This document shows positions 43,001-49,683 of a stretch of DNA of 64,000 nt, one piece after another; position 1 is the stretch's first letter, and every line of letters starts with the position of its first letter. Source of the stretch: Azorinus chamasolen. Its lineage: Eukaryota > Mollusca > Bivalvia > Cardiida > Solecurtidae. The notes below the pieces were generated by a model. That model was not told the origin of the DNA. It made no database searches and saw only the letters and a program-made list of their open reading frames with translations. Both the position numbers and the translations under genes were made by a program. Where the stretch lies: NCBI GenBank assembly GCA_963576725.1, contig OY755247.1, positions 16,618,526 through 16,682,525 on the forward strand, given 5' to 3'.

Positions 43001-44888
43001 CCCTCTAATAAAAACAATATGTAAAGGGAAATCACTAAAAATGTTATGGTCTTGATGAATGATACTTCCCCTCATTATGCGTTTTCCACACTACATTTTT
43101 CAAGAAGAAAATGATAACAGCTAATAACTCCAAAAATACTGATACCAGATTTATGGCCCTTGTGCATGACACTTACTTTCATCATGTTCTTTCCAAAAAT
43201 AAAATGTCATTCCAATAGCATCAGTCGAACAGGAGTTATTGATCGGCCAAAAAATGTAACAAAGGGCAATAACTCCAAAAGTATTGAAGCCAGAATTATG
43301 GCCCTTGTTCATGACACTTTCTCTCATCATGCTCTTTCCATGTATGAAGTTTCAATACGATGGCAAGAGCCATGTAGGAGTTATCATCCGGACAAGAAAG
43401 AATTAAACAAATGTACAAGGGGCAATAACTCTAAATTTATTGAAGCTCGAGTTAAGGATCTTATGCATGACACTTTCTCTTATTATGATCGTTCCATGTA
43501 TGAAGTTTCACTCCAATGGCATGTGTCACATAGGAGTAATCATCCGGACAAAAAATTGTGATTTTTTTTACAAAGGGCAATTACTCCAATATTAGTGAAG
43601 CCAGAGTTATGGACCTTCTGCATGACACTTCCTCTCGTTATGATCTTTCCATATATGAAGATTCAATCAACTGGCATCAGGCATATTGAAGTTATTGTCC
43701 GGACAAAAAATTATGATATTTTTTACAAAGGGCAATAACTCCAATATTAGTGAAGCCAGAGTTATGGACCTTGTGCATGACACTTCCCGTCGTCATGATC
43801 TTTCCATATATGAAGTTTCAATCCAATGGCATGAGCCATATAGGAGTTATCGTCCGGACAAAAAAGTGTGATTTTTTTTACAAAGGGAAATAACTCCAAT
43901 ATTAGTGAAGCCAGAGTTATGGACCTTGTGCATGACACTTCCTCTCGTTATGATCTTTCCACATATGAAGTTTCAATCCAATGGCATCAGGCATATTGAA
44001 GTTATTGTCCGGACAAAAAATTATGATATTTTTTACAAAGGGCAATAACTCCAATATTAGTGAAGTCAGAGTTATGGACCTTGTGCATGACACTTCCTCT
44101 CATTATGCTCTTTCCATATATGAAGTTTCAATCAACTGGCATCAGGCATATTGAAGTTATTGTCCGGACAAAAAATTATGATATTTTTTACAAAGGGCAA
44201 TAACTCCAATATTAGTGAAGCCAGAGTTATGGACCTTGTGCATGACACTTCCCGTCGTCATGATCTTTCCATATATGAAGTTTCAATCCAATGGCATGAG
44301 CCATATAGGAGTTATCGTCCGGACAAAAAAGTGTGATTTTTTTTACAAAGGGCAATAACTCCAATATTAGTGAAACCAGAGTTATGGACCTTGTGCATGA
44401 CACTTCCTCTCATTATGCTCTTTCCATATATGAAGTTTCAATCAACTGGCATCAGGCATATTGAAGTTATCGTCCGGACAAAAAGTGTGACAGACAGACG
44501 GACAGACGGACGGACAGACAGACAACTCTCACGAAAACAATATGTCTCCCCCATATAAATATGGGGGGGAGACATAATTATACAACAGGGCATGGGTGAA
44601 GAAGGATAAATGTGTTTTTAAATTCAGCAAGCGAAGGGTTAACTGTAGAATCAGACCAAACAGTCAAACAGCATCTCTCCATTAGGTAAAGGGTTAAATG
44701 AAACCAAGCAGAATCAAAAGCTCAGACCTTGATCAAACTACATTAACTCCATAGTCCAACAAATAGCCAAAAAATAGTATGCCCCTAATCTAGACCTTGG
44801 AGTTATAAAGTACATTTATGCAACATACCTTGTCACCGGATTCAGTTTGACACGGCATTTGGCCGTTTATTTGTACTGAATATTCCAT
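24927..44888 (-). CDS. CCDC89: CCDC89 orthologue, complete coding sequence (7 exons)
   Basis: Gene-level span. Seven exons join without phase conflict: 44829-44888, 40843-41312, 38235-38365, 35631-35767, 33953-34035, 30441-30534 and 24927-25013. The sum is 1,062 bases, 353 residues plus TAA; human CCDC89 is slightly longer (about 374). Diagnostic blocks are ENAMLRSRIDEQSQLI (exon 2), a SNHEEMIKYKDEYK block, LFSQAL, KEKDELLELAMQRGK (exon 4), AVNANLQVRKL (exon 6) and the C-terminus YKKHTSALLKKEKELNERL (exon 7). Almost the whole chain is heptad-like, Lys/Glu/Gln/Leu-rich coiled coil with no signal peptide or membrane segment. CCDC89 is a poorly characterised coiled-coil protein reported mainly in testis; a sperm or ciliary role here is inference. 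The introns are packed with MITEs. Confidence 0.9.
25022..25557. mobile_element. C element interrupted by D4
   Basis: The C left part ends GATGATTTTAG at 25160 and resumes TTAGAGTATGCACCTTTATC after 25526. Uninterrupted C copies read GATTTTAGTATTTG. Confidence 0.85.
25161..25526. mobile_element. D4 pogo-like MITE with a C-type core
   Basis: TACAGTGCTCCCTCTCTACA ... GGGAGGGAGCACTGTA with TA at both ends. The core hairpin GTGACCACTCTTTAGAATCG / CGATTCTAAAGAGTGGTCAC is that of family C, not family D. Confidence 0.88.
25634..25883 (+). mobile_element. A MITE
   Basis: TTAAACCCTTTACTCCATGA ... ATAGAGTAAAGGGTTAA with the hairpin CAGACCCTGATCAGACGGCT / CCCTCTGATCTGGGT. Confidence 0.9.
25883..26045 (+). 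repeat. X-family element
   Basis: ATTCAGTATGAAAGGCTTAA..., hairpin GACAAACAGTGCAGACTCTG...CTGGATCTGCCTGTTTG, tail GCATTTAAAGGTTTAAC. Confidence 0.7.
26045..26430 (+). repeat. W element split by B
   Basis: The left half GATTGGATCCACATGAGACG...CATCTCATCAGAG is followed by B, then AGCTGTTTGACACTCAGTCAATAG resumes W as at 49180-49220. Confidence 0.75.
26132..26360 (+). mobile_element. B MITE nested in W
   Basis: TTAACCCATTCCCTCATAGG to GAGGGAATGGGTTAA, near-complete, with hairpin apex GCTCCTATAGGAGC. Confidence 0.92.
26585..26760 (-). mobile_element. B MITE, left-truncated
   Basis: TTTTGATGCCTATGTAAATT to GTAGGAAATGGGTTAG; hairpin arms carry several mismatches. Confidence 0.8.
26860..26946 (+). 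repeat. W hairpin
   Basis: CATTTTGGATACTGATGAGATGCC / GGCATCTGATCTTGATCCAAACTATTTG. Confidence 0.7.
27013..27262 (+). mobile_element. E MITE, complete
   Basis: TTAACCCTTCGCTTGCTATT ... TTCAGCAAGCCAAGGGTTAA. Perfect hairpin AGATGAGACAGCTCCTGCAG. This is the uninterrupted reference for the copies at 42790 and 54776. Confidence 0.92.
27259..27508 (+). mobile_element. A MITE sharing TTAA with E
   Basis: TTAACCCTTTCCCTACTAAA ... TATGAAGGAAAGGGTTTA; it abuts E through a single shared TTAA. Confidence 0.88.
27702..27918 (-). mobile_element. B MITE
   Basis: TTAACCCATTCCCTCACACT ... TATGAGGGAATGGGTTAA. Confidence 0.9.
27919..28390. other. no gene seen (CCDC89 intron)
   Basis: AT-rich sequence without recognised repeats. 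Confidence 0.4.
28463..28650. mobile_element. D1 MITE entering a W remnant
   Basis: TACAGTAAAACCCCTCTAGA start; perfect arms GATGAAAGTCATGCAGAAAG / CTTTCTGCATGACTTTCATC. The right terminus is unclear. Confidence 0.8.
28921..28954 (+). repeat. GAA-rich microsatellite
   Basis: GAAGATGAAGAAGAAGAAAA-type purine run. Confidence 0.85.
28975..29939. mobile_element. cluster of A MITEs, nested and foldback
   Basis: A truncated A at about 28975-29150; an A (29262-29662) split by a reversed A at about 29378-29573; and an A-A' foldback at 29664-29939 in which both ends carry the TACATGAATATTC side. Nothing coding. Confidence 0.7.
30235..30418. mobile_element. D1 MITE beside CCDC89 exon 6 donor
   Basis: TACAGTAAAACCTCTCTAAA ... 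GAGGTGTTTTACTGTA; the right hairpin arm is truncated. It starts 22 bases inside the intron. Confidence 0.88.
30441..30534 (-). CDS. CCDC89: CCDC89 exon 6
   Basis: 94 bases with acceptor ATATTTCTAG and donor TCGCAG|GTAATG. It encodes ECTAVNANLQVRKLRSELEE and then ASTKATGVSQ. The VNANLQVRKL block is a family landmark. A D1-type MITE starts 22 bases into the downstream intron (30235-30418). Confidence 0.87.
30560..31007. mobile_element. A MITE followed by B MITE
   Basis: An A body and hairpin (30560-30780) abut a B (30780-31007, TTAACACATTATCTCC to GAGAATGGGTTAA, perfect hairpin AGCATTTGCTCCTATAGGAG). Confidence 0.85.
31272..31531 (+). mobile_element. A MITE with duplicated hairpin apex
   Basis: TTATCCCTTTCCCTGATGAA ... 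TAAGGGAAAGGGTTA. The apex carries an extra CACAGCAGACCCCTGATCAG. Confidence 0.88.
31555..32996 (+). mobile_element. pearl-like mosaic element 4
   Basis: AACAAGAGGGCCAGAATGGC start; repeated CAGGGCCAATTTTGACCCCA units; an ACGACGCACGACGCACAACA-type microsatellite at about 32885-32945; end GATCACAAAAGCTCACC and GTGCTCTGGTGAGC hairpin. It holds a W remnant duplicated in tandem (~31800-31990). Confidence 0.7.
33040..33345. mobile_element. A MITE fragments, opposed
   Basis: The reversed A (33040-33220) meets the right half of a forward A (33225-33345). Confidence 0.7.
33600..33806. mobile_element. D1 pogo-like MITE
   Basis: TACAGTAAACCCCCTCTACT ... AGAGGGGTTTTACTGTA with the hairpin AAAGTCATGCAGAAAGCTCC. 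It is followed by an X-like hairpin at 33820-33895. Confidence 0.88.
33953..34035 (-). CDS. CCDC89: CCDC89 exon 5
   Basis: 83 bases with acceptor CTTCTTGCAG and donor TTTGA|GTGAGT. It encodes KEQTDNKQLKKRIDEMEKAV and then RNMEDKFE, a short coiled-coil exon starting in phase 0 and ending in phase 2. Confidence 0.87.
34091..34460 (+). mobile_element. A MITE split by B
   Basis: A resumes after B as CTGAATTTTCATAATGACAT. The B (34117-34335) runs TTAACCCATACCCGCATAGG to GGGAATGGGTTAA. Uninterrupted A copies read AATTAGCTGAATTTT at this point. Confidence 0.85.
34770..35220. other. unclassified GC-richer repeat-like block
   Basis: GTTATTACACGGGTGACTAG, GATATTGGCCCGCC and a later ATATCGGTTATTGGCCCGTC suggest a decayed foldback element. 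TGACGTCA occurs at 34869. No coding signal. Confidence 0.4.
35387..35612. mobile_element. C element beside CCDC89 exon 4 donor
   Basis: CAGAGCTACAGTTAAATGTG to TCTGGACCTCTG, with an insertion GAACGCAGAAGAAGAAG. It ends 18 bases inside the intron. Confidence 0.88.
35631..35767 (-). CDS. CCDC89: CCDC89 exon 4
   Basis: 137 bases with acceptor TTCTGATTCAG and donor ATTCAG|GTGATG. It encodes GANYKLQNQIDSRQ through QQLTKEKDELLELAMQRGK to IIQ. The EKDELL..A..RGK block is typical of CCDC89. A family C element ends 18 bases into the following intron. Confidence 0.88.
36079..36333 (-). mobile_element. A MITE, reverse
   Basis: TTTAACCCTTTACTCCATAA ... GGACGAAAGGATTAA; the hairpin is duplicated around GGGAGCCATCTGATCAGG. 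Confidence 0.8.
36390..36505. repeat. W fragment
   Basis: TTGGCATCTCATCTCATCTG GATCCAAACAGTTTG right half of the W hairpin. Confidence 0.6.
36636..36827. mobile_element. C element
   Basis: CAAAGCTACAGATAAATGTG to TGTACCTCT with the arms GTGACCACTCTTTAGAATC / AGAGTGGTCACAGTATAGGG. Confidence 0.88.
36855..37135 (+). mobile_element. W element split by A2
   Basis: W AGTTTGGATCCAGATGAGCA... stops at CAGGAT. A2 (36908-37117, TTAACCCTTTCCCTGTTCTA to GGGAAAGGGTTAA) follows, then ACTGTCTGACTCTC resumes W. Confidence 0.8.
37184..38134 (+). mobile_element. pearl-like mosaic element 5
   Basis: Starts GGGAGGGCCCTGCAG, five ~165-base units (CAAGGGCAGATAACTCTAGA...CTTCCTCTGATGAT), then GACGGACGGACTGACGGACA, and a terminal hairpin CCCTGCATTGAAAATGCAGG. 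It ends 100 bases from CCDC89 exon 3. Confidence 0.8.
38235..38365 (-). CDS. CCDC89: CCDC89 exon 3
   Basis: 131 bases, entering in phase 2 and leaving in phase 1. It encodes QSIQESRSRDEGLRRE and onward to NDTEERLK, coiled coil. The donor is AAAAG|GTAAGT. The acceptor TTTAACAG overlaps the TTAA terminus of a family A MITE at 38369-38628, so the pyrimidine tract and branch region lie inside the transposon. Confidence 0.88.
38369..38628 (+). mobile_element. A MITE at the CCDC89 exon 3 acceptor
   Basis: TTAAACAAATATGAATATTC ... GGAGAAAAGAGTTAA. Its left TTAA overlaps the - strand acceptor TTTAACAG of exon 3. Confidence 0.85.
38632..38820. mobile_element. D1-like MITE
   Basis: Core-2 hairpin GCAGAAAGCTCCTTTGGGAG / CTTTCTGC within a D1 body; ends decayed. 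Confidence 0.8.
38948..39135. mobile_element. C element
   Basis: CAGAGGTCCAGATAAGATGC to ATCTGTAGCTCTG; both termini are intact and inverted to each other. Confidence 0.9.
39146..39374 (-). mobile_element. chimeric A/B MITE
   Basis: The left end TTAACCCTTTCCTCCATAAATACGCC is A; the hairpin and right end GAGGGAATGGGTTAA are B. Confidence 0.88.
39645..39839 (+). mobile_element. B MITE with internal duplication
   Basis: The right hairpin arm and GTGACTTTTACAGAGGCGTC occur twice before ATGGGTTAA. Confidence 0.8.
40047..40737 (+). mobile_element. A MITE containing another A and a chimeric B
   Basis: The outer A runs TTAACCCTTTCCTTG to GAGAGAAAGGGTTAA. An inner A lies at 40063-40324 and an A-ended B at 40495-40720, each bounded by TTAA; the outer body continues across both. 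Confidence 0.85.
40843..41312 (-). CDS. CCDC89: CCDC89 exon 2 (main coiled coil)
   Basis: 470 bases, residues 21 to 177. The acceptor is GTATGTTTCAG and the donor ACAG|GTATGG. It carries the most conserved blocks of the family: ENAMLRSRIDEQSQLI, the KYKDEYKRVNKELRLEN region and LFSQAL. An ATG in frame just above the acceptor (41319-41321) is intronic and should not be taken as the start. Confidence 0.92.
41439..41646. mobile_element. D1 pogo-like MITE
   Basis: TACAGTTAAACCCCTCTAAA ... AGAGGGGTTTTACTGTA with hairpin apex GCTCCTTTGGGAGC. Confidence 0.9.
41707..41813. repeat. foldback element
   Basis: GAGGTTATAAAACTTGCTCC / TCATGAGTTTTATCAC flank a GTGATTGGTCCGATA centre, a relative of 16141-16230. 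Confidence 0.6.
42020..42619 (+). mobile_element. two A MITEs
   Basis: 42020-42273 (ACCATTTACTCCATGCATAT ... GGGGTAAAGACTTAA) and 42370-42619 (CAACCCTTTCTCTGTTGAAT ... GAAGGAAAGGATTAA). Confidence 0.8.
42787..44643 (+). mobile_element. E MITE nested in A and itself split
   Basis: Matches 27013-27262 up to GAAGATATATGTA (42967), then again from ATTATACAACAGGGCATGGG to GCGAAGGGTTAA. Confidence 0.88.
42968..44574 (-). mobile_element. pearl-like mosaic element 6, inverted relative of 13130
   Basis: ACTAGAGGTTTTTGTCAAAA at the left, ~9 tandem units, GACAGACGGACAGACGGACG microsatellite, and the CCCCCATATAAATATGGGGG hairpin at the right. It is about 300 bases (two units) longer than the copy at 13130-14440. 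Confidence 0.85.
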
Positions 44889-44974
44889 AATGGTACCAGT
44901 TTTCTTCTCAGAAAAGTTGGCTTATGTCATAAATGATGCATTTCATATGTCAGCCAGAGTTGAACTATCTAAGT
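44829..44974 (-). CDS. CCDC89: CCDC89 exon 1 coding part (44829-44888) with upstream 5' UTR
   Basis: ATG at 44888-44886 starts 20 codons (MEYSVQINGQMPCQTESGDK) ending in phase 0 at AAG|GTATGT. Upstream of the ATG on the - strand, bases 44889-44974 are probably 5' UTR: a TTTTATTTTCAG acceptor ends at 44975. This start is preferred because it gives an acidic leader joined in frame to GDAEIPAL in exon 2. Confidence 0.75.
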
Positions 44975-45149
44975 CTGAAAATAAAAGTATATAGTTTACA
45001 GTATGTTTTTCTTAATTGGTAGAATTCACATGTACACTTAAACTATTTCTAGAGAAAAAAACCTTGCTATCAATTAGACTTTCCAATTAAGTTTTTTGCA
45101 TGACAAATATACAGTTCAACAATTATTTCAACTTAAAAAATTTGAATAG

Positions 45150-45315
45150 AGATCCAGATAAGATGCGTAAATGTAAATATTTTGAAGAATAGCTCCTTTA
45201 TTTCTCCATCAAACCCTGTACTGTGACCACACTTTAGAATTGTCTCTTCAAGACAATTCTAAAGAATGGTCACAGTATAGAGTTTGGTGGAGAAATGACG
45301 ATTTAAGTACCTCAT
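45150..45315. mobile_element. C element, right end lost
   Basis: GAGATCCAGATAAGATGCGT start; arms CTTTAGAATTGTCTCTTCAA / palindromic; stops after GACGATTTAAGTAC. Confidence 0.8.
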
Positions 45316-45384
45316 TTAAGCTCTCATTTGAACTATTTATATATCAAAATGGTTAAATTAATTTGGAAACAAAGATTTCAACTT

Positions 45385-45950
45385 GACCCTTTACCTGATG
45401 AATATTAATTTAAGAAATAATGACATTATTAATATTTAATTGCTGAATTTTTATATTGGCATATATAACAGGATATTTTGGCCATGGCAGAAACTAGCTG
45501 TAAAATAATCTATATATATTAATTCTAAATTTCAATTACTGGCTCTACTCAATTTTCAAAGGCAATTCTATCAGGTAATACCTTTTATTTGCAAATTATG
45601 AAAATGGTCTAAATGACATTGACTTTTGAGGTGCAATCTTTGCCTGACAAATGTTTGGCGATTGGTGTCCGGAGAATAAGAAATAGTTTTAATGGGTAAT
45701 GTTATTGACATCATCAGTTATCCAATCCATTCAATGCGTTTAAAAATAATTCTGACAACATTTTATCTAATCAATCCTTTCCCTTAAAGAGACATCATTG
45801 CGAACATAGTAGACACTCTGATCAAAGGCCTATATGATAACATATGAGTTATATGTCATAACTCTTTATTTTGATCAGGGTCTACTCTGTTTACTTATGG
45901 AATTATATAGATTTTATTCTACTTTCTGCATTAATAAAAAATCGAATTCA
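45385..45950. mobile_element. A MITE remnants
   Basis: A left half at 45385-45545 and a reversed A with altered apex (TGATAACATATGAGTTATATGTC) at 45776-45950. Unassigned sequence lies between. Confidence 0.65.
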
Positions 45951-46194
45951 AACATCATAAAAAATCAGCAATAAATAGGCATGATGAATCAATAATAATA
46001 TCAATCATATCAATACCCACTTCTGCACCCGAAAAAAGCAAGATGTATCGCTTTAAATAAAGCAGAGGAGCAAGAAACATAAAACTACTGAACGATTTTA
46101 TCATTCTTTTCATCACTCTATTATCATCCGTTATAGAAATAAAGCATATACTACACTATTTGCCTTTCATGTGAACTGTACAATTTTTTTCTTG

Positions 46195-46275
46195 ACAACG
46201 ATGACGCCGGAAGTTGTTAACGGGCACTTCCGCAGATGTGGCTAAACCTCGGGACCTCGCGATCTGTCGTATTGA
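46195..46275. promoter_or_regulatory. GC-richer patch with two ETS-like sites
   Basis: GCCGGAAGTTG (46207-46217) and, inverted, GCACTTCCGC (46225-46234) stand in an otherwise AT-rich intron. No donor follows on the - strand, so promoter use is speculative. Confidence 0.2.
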
Positions 46276-46349
46276 CAAATGCGGACTACATAAATTTTGA
46301 AGTAATGAATAATTATATGAATATGTCAATCCGTCTATATAATTCAAGG

Positions 46350-47106
46350 AAATGCTCTGTCTCCCTCTCTTTCTGGCTGTTTGTGTGTCTGTCTCTGTAT
46401 TTCTATTTGTCTATGCTTGTCTTTGTCTGCCTCTGTCTGTCGTTCTGTCTGTCGTTATGTCTGTGTTTCTGTCCCTGTCTGTCTCTCTTTGTCTGTCTGT
46501 TTGCCTCTGTCTGTCGTTCTGTCTGTCGTTATGTCTTTCTGGCTATCTGTATGTCTGTCTCTGCCTGTCTCTCTTTGTCTTTCTGTTTGTCTCTATCTAT
46601 CTCTGCCTCCGTCTGTCGTTATGTCTGTGTTTCTGTCCCTGTCTGTCTCTCTTTGTCTGTCTGATTGTCTCTGTCTGTCGTTCTGTCTGTCTGTCTGTCT
46701 GTCTGTATACATGTTTGTCTGTATTTCTGTCTGTCAAGCCTGCCTGTCTATCTGTGTGTCTGTATGTGTGTCTGTCTCTTCCTCTCTCGGTATCTCTCTG
46801 TCTCTCCGTATATGTGTGTCTCTCCCCTCTCTCTATCTCTGTCTCTCTGTCTCTGTCTCTTTCTCTCGCTCTCCACATCTCTCTTGAATTTACCTCTCTC
46901 TCTCTCTTTCAATCAATCTCTCTCTCTCTCTCTCTGTATGTCTGTATCTCTCTATCTATATCTCTTTTTATCCCTCTCTTTGTGTATGTGTCTCTCTGTG
47001 TCTGTGTCTCTCTGTGTCTCTCTGTCTGTGTGTGTGTGTCTCTCTGACGGTCTCTATCACTGTCTGTCTCTGTCTCTGTCCCCTTCTACATCTTTCTTCC
47101 CCTCTC

Positions 47107-47165
<59 letters not shown>
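46350..47165 (+). repeat. pyrimidine microsatellite (TCTG/TCTC)n
   Basis: About 800 bases of TCTGTCTG variants grading into pure (TC)n near 47100-47160. Long Ser/Leu/Cys/Val frames here are repeat translation. Confidence 0.95.
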
Positions 47166-47170
<5 letters not shown>

Positions 47171-47224
47171 ATCAGCATTACTTGCGACCTGCATATAGCT
47201 TTCACATCCAGAAATTTTCCAAAT

Positions 47225-47420
47225 TAAAAAAAGGCTAACTCGAACTCCCGTCATATCGAGGTAATTCATATATGGTCCCTTGAAGTTCGCGATATTGAGA
47301 TTCCATTGTAATTTTAGACATTTAAAACAGGTTCAAACAGCTCCCTAAGGAATCATATATTTTGTCGTGCCTTAAATAACCACCTGAATTCTAAGACTCG
47401 TTTGCTTAATCAATAAGAGT
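47225..47420. mobile_element. D3 and D fragments
   Basis: GAACTCCCGTCATATCGAGG...GAGATTCCATTGTA is a D3 right end. CAGCTCCCTAAGGA...AATAACCACCTG is a D core remnant. Confidence 0.65.
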
Positions 47421-47425
47421 TCCTT

Positions 47426-47656
47426 TAACCCATTGTCTCATATTGATACCTTTTGACGCTTCAGTAAAAGTCACATTTTTTAAATCATTGTGATAAATAG
47501 AGCATTTGCTACACAGGAGCAAATGCTCTATTAATCACAATGATTTCAAACCTACACAATTCTAAAATTTTCCCTTTCTCTAGTAAATGCTCCTTTTCGG
47601 TAGATTTATTCAAAAGAGGTTGGGTCTAAAAATAGCCAATGAGGGAATGGGCTAAG
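47426..47656 (-). mobile_element. B MITE
   Basis: TTTAACCCATTGTCTCATAT ... GAGGGAATGGGCTAAG; hairpin apex GCTACACAGGAGC. Confidence 0.9.
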
Positions 47657-47734
47657 ACATGATTTACTGCAGCTATAATGTTTCCAGACCATCTAATTAA
47701 TTATACAAATGTATGTTGTATATTGGTCTTAATC

Positions 47735-48178
47735 TCGTCCATATAAACGTTTTTACGCCTTTAGGGAGTAAATACGGGTTAGACTACTCCTCTAAGAACC
47801 ATCTGATCAGTGTCTATTCTGTTTGCTTATGAAATTAAAACAGACCTCACTGTACAGTTTCTACAAATACAGTAAAACTCTCCATACCGGCCAATAAATT
47901 ATATCAAGTATTTTGTGTCAAAGGCAGGTGGCTGCTTAAAGCAAGGTGAAAATAAAACAGAACGCCCCTGTAGGAGCGTTCTGTTTTACTTTCATCTTGC
48001 TTTAAGCAGCCACCTGCCCTAAATACCAACTAATTAACACAATTTAGTGGCCGTTATAGAGAGGTTGAATTGTACATGTGCCAAACAATCCTGTACACAT
48101 ATGCTATTATAACAATTCAGCTAATGAATATTTATGATGTCATTATTTCTTACATGAATATTCAACAGGGAACGGTTA
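47735..48178 (-). mobile_element. A MITE split by D2
   Basis: The reversed A reads CAGTTTCTACAAA, then D2 (47878-48074: TACAGTAAAACTCTCC...GGTTGAATTGTA), then CATGTGCCAAACAATCCTG and on to GGGAACGGTTAA. Confidence 0.85.
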
Positions 48179-48220
48179 AAGTGGTTGCTGCAACGTATTT
48201 CTAGAGCGAGTAATACTTAC

Positions 48221-48275
48221 GTGTACTGTTTCCGCTTAATGACAACCTGTGATCGAATATCGGACATATTGATCC
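48221..48275 (-). other. CCDC89: probable 5' untranslated exon of CCDC89 with a small upstream ORF
   Basis: On the - strand an ATG at 48267 opens MSDIRSQVVIKRKQY, then a strong donor AC|GTAAGT at 48220. Spliced to the acceptor at 44974 the frame stops after three codons (TAG at 44967-44965), upstream of the CCDC89 ATG, so it would be an 18-residue upstream ORF. The 5' limit of the exon is unknown. It could instead be the first coding exon of another isoform: phase 2 would also fit exon 3. Confidence 0.4.
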
Positions 48276-48313
48276 TCCAAGGCAAACATAAACGTCATCT
48301 GTCAATCACATTT

Positions 48314-48326
48314 GTTGCCTAGATAC
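48314..48326. promoter_or_regulatory. X-box-like (RFX) motif upstream of CCDC89
   Basis: GTTGCCTAGATAC resembles the X-box bound by RFX factors (GTTGCC, short spacer, RRNRAC) with one mismatch in the second half. It lies about 50 bases upstream of the candidate first exon of CCDC89. RFX sites are typical of ciliary and sperm gene promoters; function here is inferred. Confidence 0.3.
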
Positions 48327-48656
48327 ACAATTTAATGTTTGACAATTAATTACACAAAGTGTATACACCTTTTCCATTTTTGTTTGACTTACTGTAAAGA
48401 AACAGTCGTATTAAACAAAAAGGAGGAAAAGACGAAAAACGATAGAAAGAAAACAATAATGCTTTCATTGATAAGGACATAGCTTATACATGTAGTACTT
48501 TTAAGAAATAAAAATAATTAGTACTTTTAAGAAATAAAAATAATCAAGTGACATGAATATGTGTTAGTTATCCCGCAATTAACTAAGAACGGAGTATGAA
48601 CGGACTTACAGTTTTGGTAATGAAAAAACTCAGTTAATAGTACAGAGTGATTGTGT

Positions 48657-48886
48657 GGCCCTTTTCTAATGATATTCATTAAAGAAATAATGAATTTATT
48701 AATTAGATTATTTTAAAATGGTGTATGAATACATGAATAGTTGACCATTACGAGATTTGTAGAATCAAAGCTAGTATATTTGATAAGCAAACAGAGAAGA
48801 CCCTGATCAGAAAGCTCCAACTGGATATTTCTGATCTAGGTCTACTCAATTTGCAAATGCTCTCTTTATTAAGCAAAGGGTTAAAT
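48657..48886 (+). mobile_element. A MITE
   Basis: CCCTTTTCTAATGATATTCA ... TTAAGCAAAGGGTTAA with a mismatched hairpin. Confidence 0.8.
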
Positions 48887-49093
48887 TACAAGTACTAACA
48901 AAATAATATATGTCTGAACAACCGTTTAGTATCTAGTTTATTGTATAATTCCCATTAATAAGTATACCAGATTTGAATAAACATACCAGTTGAACCGTGA
49001 ATGGACTCGAGATGATGAATACTTGGGTTTATGGGGGTCAATGGTCATATGAAAGACAAGTTGGGCGCATTTACGAGTATAACTCATAGCTAA

Positions 49094-49262
49094 TTAACCC
49101 TTATCGTGCTAACCTCGGCGTTAATGACATTTGCAAACAGCTTGGATCCTAATGAGACGCCGAGTAACTCGGCATCTCATTAGGATCCAAACTGTTTGAT
49201 TCCCAGTCAATAGTTTTACCAAAATATTGGATAAATCAGAAGTAGGTGAAGATTGCAAAAGA
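49094..49262 (+). repeat. W element with perfect palindrome
   Basis: GCAAACAGCTTGGATCCTAA / TTAGGATCCAAACTGTTTG arms around GAGACGCCGAGTAACTCGGC. It may begin TTAACCCTTATCG. It lies between CCDC89 and the integrin alpha start. Confidence 0.85.
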
Positions 49263-49683
49263 TCAAAGTTTTAACAGGTATTGTATTTTTGTCAGTATTT
49301 TCAGGGTTAATCAGGTGACGAATACGCGCGGTCTGACAGTCAAAGCAAACAGCGTGAATACAAGGATAGTAACACTTGCGTGTTTACATATTTTTGCAGT
49401 TACACTTCTCTGTAAGAGAGAAGAAAAAAAAAGATGTGACAAGAAACGAACTTTTATATTTGGTACAATAGATGTTAATTACGTATCGTCTTTTTGTGTT
49501 ACATATGTGTTAGGGAAGTTCATTCTGTATTTCCAAGCAGGAAACAACAATGTTTATTCGCCAATTATATACGGGAAAGCAGAAAATGGAAAATGCCATA
49601 TAAGTAATTATCTGGATAATTACCCACAGAGAATAATTGCTCAGTAGTTCTGATTTGGTGTTGTTAATACTCCTACCAGGAAC
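49263..49683 (+). other. presumed 5' region of the integrin alpha gene
   Basis: Non-repetitive. A 133-codon frame (49246-49647) begins inside the W repeat and has no recognisable family, so it is more likely leader or promoter sequence than a gene. Confidence 0.4.

Larger units (their letters stand above)
42679..44698 (+). mobile_element. outer A MITE of a triple nest
   Basis: The A left part (TTTAACCCTTTACCTGATGT ...) ends near 42787 and resumes at 44641 as ACTGTAGAATCAGACC, ending TAGGTAAAGGGTTAA. Confidence 0.8.

Noticed and set aside
46195..46275. ETS-site patch as an alternative CCDC89 promoter
   Set aside because: Listed only at low confidence: no downstream donor on the - strand connects it to exon 1.
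46236..47198. Frames up to 231 codons of Ser/Leu/Cys/Val (and Arg/Asp on the other strand)
   Set aside because: Entirely explained by (TCTG)n/(TC)n simple repeats open in several frames.
49246..49647. 133-codon frame just upstream of the integrin alpha start
   Set aside because: Its start lies inside a W repeat, it has no family resemblance, and it is more simply leader or promoter DNA.
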